From: Pantoea sp.
GTDB lineage: Bacteria > Pseudomonadota > Gammaproteobacteria > Enterobacterales > Enterobacteriaceae
Direction of reading: 5' to 3'
Assembly (NCBI RefSeq): GCF_028283705.1
Contig: NZ_JAPWKD010000022.1
Span: 124,001 to 188,000, forward strand
Length of the DNA stretch: 64,000 nucleotides
The first letter of the stretch is position 1, and the number at the start of each line of letters is the position of its first letter. Shown here one piece after another: positions 49,041 to 56,423 of the stretch. The notes beneath the pieces are model-generated. The model did not search any database, was not told where the DNA came from, and saw nothing but the letters and a program-made list of their open reading frames with translations. Position numbers and translations under genes: made by a program.

Positions 49041-50189
49041 ATGAAAGCGTTACATTTCGGAGCAGGTAACATTGGCCGTGGTTTTATCGGTAAGCTGTTG
49101 GCTGATGCCGGTATCGAGCTGGTATTCGCGGACGTCAATCAGGTAGTGCTCGATGCCCTTAACGCCCGTCATGAGTATCCGGTTCATGTGGTTGGCGAGC
49201 AGGCGAAAGTCGAGATTGTGAAAGGTGTGAGCGCGGTGAGCAGCGCCAGCGAGGATATCGTGACGCTGATTGCTGAGGTTGATATCGTTACCACGGCGGT
49301 TGGTCCGCAAATTCTGGAGCGCATCGCCAGTGGTGTCGCCAAAGGGCTGGCCTACCGCCGCGACAACGGTAATGTCCGTCCGCTGAATATTATTGCCTGT
49401 GAAAACATGGTGCGCGGCACCAGCCAACTGAAACAGCATGTGCTGAAAGCGCTGCCGGAGCAGTATCATGCCTGGGTTGAACAGCATGTTGGCTTTGTGG
49501 ATTCCGCGGTAGACCGCATCGTGCCGCCGTCAGAAGCTGGCAGCAATGACCCGCTGGAAGTCACGGTAGAAACCTTCAGCGAGTGGATCGTCGATAAAAC
49601 CCAGTTCAAAGGCGAACTGCCGAATATTCCGGGTATGGAACTGACCGATAACCTAATGGCGTTTGTCGAGCGTAAGCTGTTCACCCTGAACACCGGCCAC
49701 GCGATTACCGCCTACCTCGGCCAGCTGGCCGGTCACGCCACCATCCGCGATGCCATCCTTGACCAGAAAATCCGTGCCGTGGTGCAGGGTGCGATGGAAG
49801 AAAGCGGTGCGGTGCTGATCAAGCGCTATGGCTTTGATGCGGATAAACACGCCGCCTACATCCAGAAAATCCTCAGCCGTTTTGAAAACCCGTACCTGAA
49901 AGATGACGTTGAGCGCGTGGGCCGTCAGCCGCTGCGTAAACTCAGCGCGGGCGATCGCCTGATCAAACCGACGCTGGGCACGCTGGAATATCAGCTGCCG
50001 CATGCCAACCTGGTGCAGGGCATTGCCGCCGCGATGCATTACCGCAGCGCGCAGGACCCGCAGGCCCAGGAGCTGGAAGCGCTGCTGGCGGAAAAAGGCC
50101 CGCAGGCAACCCTGGCACAAATTTCCGGGCTGGATAGCAACAGTGAAGTCGTCACCTCAGTGGTGAGTGCTTATAACGCTATGGCATAA
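49041..50189 (+). CDS. mtlD: Mannitol-1-phosphate 5-dehydrogenase
   Basis: 382 residues from ATG 49041, the same length as E. coli MtlD; the frame runs upstream to 49005 through the palindromes but the family starts M-K-A-L-H-F-G-A-G-N-I-G-R-G-F-I-G, a dinucleotide-binding fold. It oxidises mannitol 1-phosphate to fructose 6-phosphate with NAD+. The conserved catalytic region K-L-F-T-L-N-T-G-H-A-I-T-A-Y is present. Second gene of mtlADR. Confidence 0.97.
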   Translation: MKALHFGAGNIGRGFIGKLLADAGIELVFADVNQVVLDALNARHEYPVHVVGEQAKVEIVKGVSAVSSASEDIVTLIAEVDIVTTAVGPQILERIASGVAKGLAYRRDNGNVRPLNIIACENMVRGTSQLKQHVLKALPEQYHAWVEQHVGFVDSAVDRIVPPSEAGSNDPLEVTVETFSEWIVDKTQFKGELPNIPGMELTDNLMAFVERKLFTLNTGHAITAYLGQLAGHATIRDAILDQKIRAVVQGAMEESGAVLIKRYGFDADKHAAYIQKILSRFENPYLKDDVERVGRQPLRKLSAGDRLIKPTLGTLEYQLPHANLVQGIAAAMHYRSAQDPQAQELEALLAEKGPQATLAQISGLDSNSEVVTSVVSAYNAMA

Positions 50190-50221
50190 TGCGCGCCACG
50201 CAACACGGCGGTATTTGAACG

Positions 50222-50767
50222 ATGCAGGCAATAATGGAAGAGAAGCAAGCTTTTGAAAACCGGGTGCTTGAGCGCCTGAACGCCGGTCGTTCGGTGAGAA
50301 GCTTTCTGATCGCCGCCGTTGAGCTGTTGACTGAAGCGGTTAACCTGCTGGTTTTGCAGGTTTTCCGCAAGGATGATTACGCCGTGAAATACGCCGTCGA
50401 ACCCTTGCTGCTCGGCAATGGTCCGCTCGGCGAGATGTCAGTCCGCCTGAAACTGATTTACGGTCTCGGCGTGATCAATCGTCATGAATATGAAGATTGT
50501 GAATTGCTGCTGGCACTGCGCGAAGAGTTAAACCACGACACCTTTGAGTATCGTTTTACCGATGACGAGATTCTCGGCCCTTTTCGCGAACTGCACTGCG
50601 TCGTCGCCTGGCCGCCCCAACCCGATTTCACGCGCGATGATGAAGAACTGCGCGCCATGCAGCAGCAGCGTTATTTGCAGATGGTGCGCTCCACCATGGT
50701 GTTGTCTCTCACCGAGCTGATTTCCCGTATTTCCCATAAGCAGGCGTTTAAGAAGCCTGCGGTTTGA
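50222..50767 (+). CDS. mtlR: Mannitol operon repressor MtlR
   Basis: 181 residues; E. coli MtlR has 195 and aligns from an internal M-Q-A-T-M-E. The core A-F-E-N-R-V-L-E-R-L-N-A-G...F-L-I-A-A-V-E-L-L-T-E-A-V-N-L-L-V-L-Q-V-F-R-K-D-D-Y-A-V is nearly identical. An alternative start at the ATG of 50234 is possible. MtlR lacks an obvious DNA-binding helix-turn-helix and represses mtl expression, probably through a partner. It starts 32 bases after mtlD. Confidence 0.93.
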   Translation: MQAIMEEKQAFENRVLERLNAGRSVRSFLIAAVELLTEAVNLLVLQVFRKDDYAVKYAVEPLLLGNGPLGEMSVRLKLIYGLGVINRHEYEDCELLLALREELNHDTFEYRFTDDEILGPFRELHCVVAWPPQPDFTRDDEELRAMQQQRYLQMVRSTMVLSLTELISRISHKQAFKKPAV

Positions 50768-50777
50768 GGTATTAACC

Positions 50778-50793
50778 GCGCGATAAATCGCGC
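50778..50793. repeat. REP half-element, copy 4
   Basis: The palindromic 16-mer core GCGCGATAAATCGCGC alone, without the outer GTAGCG arm, between mtlR and yibL. Confidence 0.75.
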
Positions 50794-50849
50794 AACAGCC
50801 GTGTCGTTATGGTGTATCCTTTCCCTGTTTTCCTTAACGAGTTTTCCCG

Positions 50850-51212
50850 ATGAAAGAACAAGAAAAAGCTGAGATCAAACGTCTTAGCGATCAGCTGGAT
50901 GCCCTGAACCGCAAAGAACCACAGCTGCTGGAATCAGGTGATGCCGAGAAACTCGGTGCGCTGCTGAAAGAAAAAGAAGCACTGGTGGTGGAGATTGAAC
51001 GCCTGCGCGGTGTCCGTGTTGAGAAGCTGAGCAAAGAAGCGCAGCAGCTGCAAAAACTGCCATTCAGCCGTGAGATCACCAAAAAAGAACAGGCCAATAT
51101 GGGTGCGCTGAAGAAAAGCGTGCGCGGCCTGGTGGTGGTGCACCCGATGACCGCACTCGGACGTGAGATGGGGCTGAAAGTCATGACCGGCTACGCGAAG
51201 CAGCCGTTCTGA
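50850..51212 (+). CDS. yibL: Ribosome-associated DUF2810 protein YibL
   Basis: 120 residues, the same as E. coli YibL. Coiled-coil-like N-terminal half rich in Lys/Glu (about 1-65), then the conserved I-T-K-K-E-Q-A-N-M-G-A-L-K-K-S-V-R-G-L-V-V-V-H-P-M-T-A-L-G-R-E-M-G-L-K block. E. coli YibL has been found with 50S/70S ribosomes; its role is unknown. Same position downstream of mtlR as in E. coli. It converges with the next gene with only 6 bases between stops. Confidence 0.94.
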   Translation: MKEQEKAEIKRLSDQLDALNRKEPQLLESGDAEKLGALLKEKEALVVEIERLRGVRVEKLSKEAQQLQKLPFSREITKKEQANMGALKKSVRGLVVVHPMTALGREMGLKVMTGYAKQPF

Positions 51213-51218
51213 TTGCGG

Positions 51219-52187
51219 TTACGCGGCGTGAGTCACGTCGCGTACCCCTTCCACACCTGATGCCAGCAATGCCTGTTGCGTCAGGTTATCCAGCAGTTCA
51301 TAGCGACGGCGATACTCCGCACGTTTCTTGCTGGCAATCTCTTCCAGCGCCTTACGCGGCATATGCAGCGGCAGCGTAAATATCCCATCCGACCGTGCTT
51401 CACCACCTAACGACTGCCAGAATTCACTGTAGCTGGCAAAGAAGTGATCGCCCTTGCTGTGACGATAACGCAGGCTGCGGAAGACGTGGGTGGTATCCCC
51501 CACTGCGCTGATGGCCTGAACGCCGCATTGTTCTGCGAGAATAAATACCGCTTCCATCAGCAGACGTTTAGGGAATAAACCGTGTGCCGCCTTGGTCGCA
51601 TCACGAATCACATCATTAGAAATATGTTTGCGAGGTCCCTGCAAACCGCCAATTAATAAACTGCGTTGTTGATTCTCATTAAAAATAGAGAAAGACAGAG
51701 ACGCGATTAACTTCTCTTCAAAATGCAATTCCAGCGTAATTTCGCCTTCACGGTCGAAGCGCCCCGGGCAGCAGTGAATCGTGAAAGATTCGCCATTCTT
51801 GCCTTTAAAACCCGCCAATAAATTGTCACCGGGGCTTTGCAGCATCTGGCGCAGGGCGGCGTTTTCCAGGCCAGCCATCAGATGATAGTGATCGAGAATG
51901 GCTTGCGCCCGCTGCGCCACGCTAAAACCCGCGCGCAGATAAGGACGATGGAGCTTAGCGGGTAGCAACCCCTGCACCGTTAACATTTGCGGCAACTGCG
52001 GCAGTGCCGCCAGTTCATGCAGATAACGATGGGTTGTAACAGGATAAATAAGGGATCTTAAGGCAAATTTAAAACGGAAATTTTTGCTACGCCATAATTT
52101 ATTTGGCACAAACTTTCCGCTTATTAATTGCAGAAAAAGTGATGCTGACGAATCATTATTCGTCTCAGAAGTAATTATCGTAGACAT
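51219..52187 (-). CDS. VirK/YbjX family protein (DUF535)
   Basis: 322 residues from the ATG at 52187; the longer open frame begins with an unlikely TTG. Matches the VirK/YbjX family: H-R-P-Y-L...A-Q-R-A-Q-A-I-L-D-H-Y, L-L-I-G-G-L-Q-G-P-R, V-G-D-T-T-H-V-F-R-S-L-R-Y and F-W-Q-S-L-G-G. Homologues affect resistance to antimicrobial peptides and membrane stress (Shigella VirK, E. coli YbjX); no enzyme activity is established. No clear Shine-Dalgarno, and the N-terminal 25 codons are AT-rich. Single gene, convergent with yibL. Confidence 0.87.
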   Translation of the reverse strand: MSTIITSETNNDSSASLFLQLISGKFVPNKLWRSKNFRFKFALRSLIYPVTTHRYLHELAALPQLPQMLTVQGLLPAKLHRPYLRAGFSVAQRAQAILDHYHLMAGLENAALRQMLQSPGDNLLAGFKGKNGESFTIHCCPGRFDREGEITLELHFEEKLIASLSFSIFNENQQRSLLIGGLQGPRKHISNDVIRDATKAAHGLFPKRLLMEAVFILAEQCGVQAISAVGDTTHVFRSLRYRHSKGDHFFASYSEFWQSLGGEARSDGIFTLPLHMPRKALEEIASKKRAEYRRRYELLDNLTQQALLASGVEGVRDVTHAA

Positions 52188-52323
52188 GATTATTTGTGCT
52201 TTTGCAGGACTAATTGGCGCAAGTATATGCCCCAAATTATCAACGACGAGTTAATAAGTTTCGACACGTTGCAATCACTGGCGGGAATATCAGTTTTGTT
52301 GAAGATTGGTTTAAATTTCGTTT

Positions 52324-52352
52324 AAAAAAAACCGGCGGCCATGGCCACCGGT
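52324..52352 (-). terminator. Intrinsic terminator of sodA
   Basis: Minus-strand ACCGGTGGCCATGGCCGCCG-GT followed by eight T. Stem of about 10 bp, 20 bases after the sodA stop. Confidence 0.9.
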
Positions 52353-52371
52353 TGCGGTATTCAGGTGCTAA

Positions 52372-52989
52372 TTACTTAGCAGAAGCGAAGCGTGCTGCTG
52401 CTTCGTCCCAGTTAACCACGTTCCAGAACGCCTTGATGTAGTCAGGACGTTTGTTCTGATACTTCAGGTAGTAAGCGTGTTCCCACACATCCAGACCAAT
52501 GATCGGGAAGCCAGAAACGCCAGCGATCGCTTCGCCCATCAGCGGGTTGTCCTGGTTAGCAGTAGAAACTACCGCCAGTTTGTCGCCTTTTTTCACCAGC
52601 CACGCCCAGCCAGAGCCGAAACGGGTCGCAGCCGCTTTCTCGAACTCTTCCTGGAATTTTTCTACGCTGCCGAAATCTTTTTCGATGGCGGCTTTCAGTT
52701 CGCCCTGCAGGGTAGTGCCGGTTTTCAGGCCTTTCCAGAACAGGCTGTGGTTAGCATGGCCGCCCGCGTTGTTACGCAGTGGGCCTTTTTTGTCAGCCGG
52801 CAGCTGATCCAGTTTGGTGATCAGCTCATCAACCGGCAGATCGGCGAATTCTGTGCCTTCCAGCGCGGCGTTAGCGTTGTTGACGTAAGTCTGGTGGTGT
52901 TTGGTGTGATGGATTTCCATCGTCTGCTTGTCGAAATGCGGTTCCAGTGCGTCGTATGCGTAAGGCAGGGATGGCAGTGAATAACTCAT
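52372..52989 (-). CDS. sodA: Superoxide dismutase [Mn] SodA
   Basis: 205 residues (206 in E. coli) from ATG 52989, behind GGAGAGGAAG. It dismutates superoxide in the cytoplasm. The metal ligands are in place: His27 (M-E-I-H-H-T-K-H-H), the second His in H-A-N-H-S-L-F-W, Asp and His in L-D-V-W-E-H-A-Y-Y. The G-G-H-A-N-H and N-Q-D-N-P-L-M-G elements (G-Q-D-type region) favour Mn over Fe isoforms. Single-gene unit with its own terminator. Confidence 0.96.
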   Translation of the reverse strand: MSYSLPSLPYAYDALEPHFDKQTMEIHHTKHHQTYVNNANAALEGTEFADLPVDELITKLDQLPADKKGPLRNNAGGHANHSLFWKGLKTGTTLQGELKAAIEKDFGSVEKFQEEFEKAAATRFGSGWAWLVKKGDKLAVVSTANQDNPLMGEAIAGVSGFPIIGLDVWEHAYYLKYQNKRPDYIKAFWNVVNWDEAAARFASAK

Positions 52990-53132
52990 GTTCTTCCTCT
53001 CCATTAGTGTTTGAGCAGCACAACCTCGCTGGCGTGCCGCGTAAGCAGTTGGATCATTATAGTTAAATTCATGATCCGGAAAAGGGTTATCAATGCCTTA
53101 GTAAAGATAAGGATTTGAAGAATCTGGCAATA

Positions 53133-53154
53133 GTGGCGCGATAAATCGCACCAC
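53133..53154. repeat. REP-type palindrome, copy 5 (degenerate)
   Basis: GTGGCGCGATAAATCGCACC plus AC: the same core as the other copies with substituted flanks that keep dyad symmetry. Located between the aminotransferase stop and sodA. Confidence 0.7.
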
Positions 53155-53169
53155 TCAGGGGAATGAAGA

Positions 53170-54510
53170 TCAGCGGCCCAGCTCAGTCAGCGACTTATCC
53201 AGCGCCCCGACCAGCCAGTCGATATCGCCTTCCTGGAACGCCAACGGCGGACGCAGTTTCAGTACGTTACCGTACGGACCTGCGACGGAAGTCAGCACAT
53301 GGTGATCACGCAGCTTCTCAATCAAATCCAGTGCCAGTGCCTTGTCTGGCGTTTTGCTGCTGCGATCGCTGACCAGTTCGAAACCGATAAACAGGCCCGC
53401 ACCGCGCACGTCACCAATCGATTCATGACGGTCCATCAGCTTCGCCAGCTCGGCCTGCAACTTCGCGCCGACAATACGGCTATGCTCCTGCAAACCCTCT
53501 TCCTTGATCACCTTCAGTACCGCCTGCGCGGCTGCCATCGCCACCGGGTTGCCACCAAAGGTGTTGAAGTAAGGAATTTCATCGCTGAATGCCGCCAGCA
53601 CATCACTTTTTGCCAGCAGGCCAGACACCGGAATGCCGTTGCCCATCGGTTTACCGGTGGTGACCACATCCGGCACCACGCCGTGACGGGCGAAGCCCCA
53701 GAACGCATCACCGGTACGGGCAAAGCCAGGCTGCACTTCATCCGCGATAAAAATACCGCCGTTAGCGTGTACCACATCCACTGCTTTCTGCAGGAAACCC
53801 GGCGGGTTTGGCAGCACGCCGTCAGAGGAGAAAATGGAGTCAGCGAGGAAACCGGCGAACTTGATGCCGTGCGCTTTCATGTCGTCGATTTGCTTCTGGA
53901 TTTCGTTGGCAAACCACTCGCCGAGATCAGGCGCATTGACACGATAGTGATCTGGCGGTGGCACCAGACGGGTGGTCGCCGCCAGCGGCTGGCCGGTGCC
54001 CAGCGCCGGTGACGCGCCAGAAGTGAGGTCGCTGGTGCCGTGGTAAGCCTCCTGTGAAACGATAATGCCGGTGCCACCGCTGAACGAACGCGCAATGCGA
54101 ATCGCCAGGTCATTGGCTTCCGAACCGGTACACATATACATCGCACGGTCGATGGCATCCGGGGTGGTCGCCAGCAGTTCTTCGCTGTAATCCAGGATAC
54201 GTTCGTGCAGATAACGGGTATGGGTGTTCAGCATCTTCATTTGCTGATTCACTGCCTCAATCACTGCCGGATGGCAATGGCCGATGCTCGCCACGTTGTT
54301 GTACACATCGAGATATTTGTTACCTGCGGCATCCCACAGATACTGCCCTTCACCGCGCACCAGATGTACCGGCTTACGGTAGAACAGGCGATACGACTCG
54401 CCCAGCACTTTGCTGCGTTTATCGGTCAGTTTGCGCGTATCGGCATCCAGGCCGTCGGCATGTTCAGCACGAAAACTGTTGGTATCCATGATGGTGGAAC
54501 GTGTAGCCAT
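53170..54510 (-). CDS. Class III PLP-dependent aminotransferase (AGXT2/phospholyase-like)
   Basis: 446 residues from ATG 54510 behind GGGAG; a longer frame covers the intergenic region. PLP fold type I: T-G-S-E-A-N-D-L-A (128-136), D-E-V-Q (257-260), and the PLP lysine K287 in T-T-G-K-P-M-G-N-G-I-P-V. That GKPMGNG form is typical of the alanine-glyoxylate aminotransferase 2 / O-phosphoethanolamine phospholyase branch rather than GabT or ArgD. The substrate cannot be fixed from sequence. It is divergent from a DeoR-family regulator, which probably controls it. Confidence 0.85.
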   Translation of the reverse strand: MATRSTIMDTNSFRAEHADGLDADTRKLTDKRSKVLGESYRLFYRKPVHLVRGEGQYLWDAAGNKYLDVYNNVASIGHCHPAVIEAVNQQMKMLNTHTRYLHERILDYSEELLATTPDAIDRAMYMCTGSEANDLAIRIARSFSGGTGIIVSQEAYHGTSDLTSGASPALGTGQPLAATTRLVPPPDHYRVNAPDLGEWFANEIQKQIDDMKAHGIKFAGFLADSIFSSDGVLPNPPGFLQKAVDVVHANGGIFIADEVQPGFARTGDAFWGFARHGVVPDVVTTGKPMGNGIPVSGLLAKSDVLAAFSDEIPYFNTFGGNPVAMAAAQAVLKVIKEEGLQEHSRIVGAKLQAELAKLMDRHESIGDVRGAGLFIGFELVSDRSSKTPDKALALDLIEKLRDHHVLTSVAGPYGNVLKLRPPLAFQEGDIDWLVGALDKSLTELGR

Positions 54511-54590
54511 GGTAACTCCCGTTGCGAAGGTGAAAGGGGTGCATGCGTAATAACCGTTTACAGATATCATGCCGGTTTTGGCGAGAAATG

Positions 54591-54622
54591 CAACCAAATA
54601 CACAAATACAACCAAATACACA
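54591..54622. promoter_or_regulatory. Repeated 14-mer in divergent promoter region, candidate DeoR-family operator
   Basis: CAACCAAATACACA occurs twice, at 54591-54604 and 54609-54622 (18-base phase). DeoR-family regulators commonly bind short direct repeats. The position between the aminotransferase and regulator start codons fits autoregulation and control of the aminotransferase. Confidence 0.55.
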
Positions 54623-54684
54623 TGACGGAACGATGAAGCTCAGGTAATCTTAGGCCCACGCTGAACTCGCCACAGGGAAATGTC

Positions 54685-55461
54685 ATGTTGCAGGAAACCC
54701 GTTTACATCGCATCCGCGCACTGCTGACCACGCATCATCAGGTCAGTACCGAGCGCGTGATCAAAGAGCTGGGTATTTCGCGGGAAACCGCGCGGCGCGA
54801 CATTATCGAGCTGGAAGCGCAGGGGGTGGCGCGCCGCGTCCATGGCGGCCTGGTGGCGGTGGATAGCCAGCCAGAAGCACCGCTGCGCGAACGGCGCAGC
54901 GCCCAGGCCAAAGAGAAACGTGCCATTGCCATCGCGGCGGTGCAGCATCTGCAACCCGGCCAGACGCTGTTCCTCGATTCCGGCACCACCACCACCCTGC
55001 TGGCCGAAGAGTTACGCACCATGTCCGGGCTGACCATCATCACCAACAGCCTGCAAGCGGCGCTGGCGCTGAGTTCAGCCGAAGAACATGAAACGCTGAA
55101 TAATCAGGTGATTTTGCTGGGCGGCATGATGTCTGCCGGTGCACAGCAGACGCGCGGCGAAATGACGGTGGGCGAGATTTATCGTTATCGTGCCGACGTA
55201 GCGCTGCTGTCTCCGGTGGGAATTGAGTCCAGACAGGGAGCCACCAGCTTCCATCCGCACGAAGCGGCGATAGCGCGCGCCATGGTTCAGCAGGCCAGTC
55301 ACACCATCCTGCTGGCAGATCACAGCAAACTTGGCGTCGTCAGCCGCACTCAATACGCAGCGATTGCCGAGGTGGATTTGCTGATTTGTGATGCGGGCCA
55401 GGGCAAACCTGGCGCGCTCAATGCCCTGCAACAAGTGCTGCCGCAGGTTCAGGTGGTTTAA
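54685..55461 (+). CDS. DeoR-family transcriptional regulator
   Basis: 258 residues. N-terminal helix-turn-helix (V-S-T-E-R-V-I-K-E-L-G-I-S-R-E-T-A-R-R-D, about 19-38) and R-V-H-G-G wing. C-terminal sugar-isomerase-like sensor domain with L-D-S-G-T-T-T, I-I-T-N-S and L-A-D-H-S-K-L motifs. Effectors are usually phosphorylated metabolites, which would suit a phospholyase or aminotransferase target (inference). Its stop overlaps that of fdhD by 4 bases, tail to tail. Confidence 0.9.
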   Translation: MLQETRLHRIRALLTTHHQVSTERVIKELGISRETARRDIIELEAQGVARRVHGGLVAVDSQPEAPLRERRSAQAKEKRAIAIAAVQHLQPGQTLFLDSGTTTTLLAEELRTMSGLTIITNSLQAALALSSAEEHETLNNQVILLGGMMSAGAQQTRGEMTVGEIYRYRADVALLSPVGIESRQGATSFHPHEAAIARAMVQQASHTILLADHSKLGVVSRTQYAAIAEVDLLICDAGQGKPGALNALQQVLPQVQVV

Positions 55462-56282
55462 CGCAGCCGCTGCGGGTGGGTATAGATGGTGGCGCGGCCT
55501 GGCTTGCTGAAGCCAACCAGCGTTAAGTTGCTGCGCTGTGCCACATCCACTGCCAGCTGAGTCGCTGCCGACACCGCAAACAGAATCTCGACCCCACACA
55601 TCGCTGACTTCTGCACCATCTCATAGCTGGCGCGGCTGGACACCAGCACCGCGCCCTGCTGCCAGTCGGCTTTGCTGCGATAGCCCAGCAGTTTATCCAG
55701 CGCCACATGGCGACCCACATCTTCACAGCCACCGCGCAGTTCACCCGTGGGTGACATCCATGCCGCCGCGTGGGTGCAGCCGGTCAGTTCGCCCACCGGC
55801 TGGAAATCACGCAGCCGCGCTAACCCGGCATCCAGATGGTCGAGGGAAAAGGTCTGGGTAAAGGGTAAGGGGGTGATCGGTTTGCCGATCTGATCCAGCT
55901 GCTCGACACCACAGACGCCGCAACCAGTGCGCCCTGCCATCGCGCGACGCTGTTCTTTCAGCGCCATAAAGCGACGGCTGGATAGCTCGATTTGTACTTC
56001 GATGCCATTGCAGCCCGGCACCACATCAAGACCGAAAATTTCCTGCGGCGTATCGATAATCCCTTCCGACAGCGAAAAACCGAGCGCAAAGGCTTCAAGA
56101 TCGCTGGGGGTCGCCATCATCACCACATGGGAAATACCGTTGTAGACCAGCGCCACCGGAACTTCCTGCGCCAGCCAGTCCGGCTCCGCATGGGTGATGT
56201 CGCGCCGCTGCCACACCTGCGCCTGGCTCGCACCTGCGATCTCACTCACATTGCTGGGACTTTTCTGATCTTTCTGTGTCAC
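55458..56282 (-). CDS. fdhD: Formate dehydrogenase sulfurtransferase FdhD
   Basis: 274 residues if it starts at the GTG of 56282 (V-T-Q-K-D-Q, aligning with the E. coli start and preceded by GAGGCGAAG); a TTG at 56303 is the alternative. FdhD passes sulfur from IscS to the molybdenum cofactor, making formate dehydrogenases active. The catalytic Cys motif R-T-G-C-G-V-C-G-V-E is present, as are V-P-V-A-L-V-Y-N-G-I-S-H and V-L-V-S-S-R-A-S-Y-E-M-V-Q-K. Divergent from fdoGHI-fdhE as in E. coli. Confidence 0.95.
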   Translation of the reverse strand: MTQKDQKSPSNVSEIAGASQAQVWQRRDITHAEPDWLAQEVPVALVYNGISHVVMMATPSDLEAFALGFSLSEGIIDTPQEIFGLDVVPGCNGIEVQIELSSRRFMALKEQRRAMAGRTGCGVCGVEQLDQIGKPITPLPFTQTFSLDHLDAGLARLRDFQPVGELTGCTHAAAWMSPTGELRGGCEDVGRHVALDKLLGYRSKADWQQGAVLVSSRASYEMVQKSAMCGVEILFAVSAATQLAVDVAQRSNLTLVGFSKPGRATIYTHPQRLR

Positions 56283-56423
56283 TTTCTTCGCCTCGCACAA
56301 CAACCTTACAAAAGCAGTGGTAATATTTAGCCGCTATACTCGCAGTCTTAGTTGGGTCATTTTGAACCGCTAACCAGCGCTCCGCAAAAATAAAATGTAG
56401 TAATGTCGAATCAAGGATTATCC

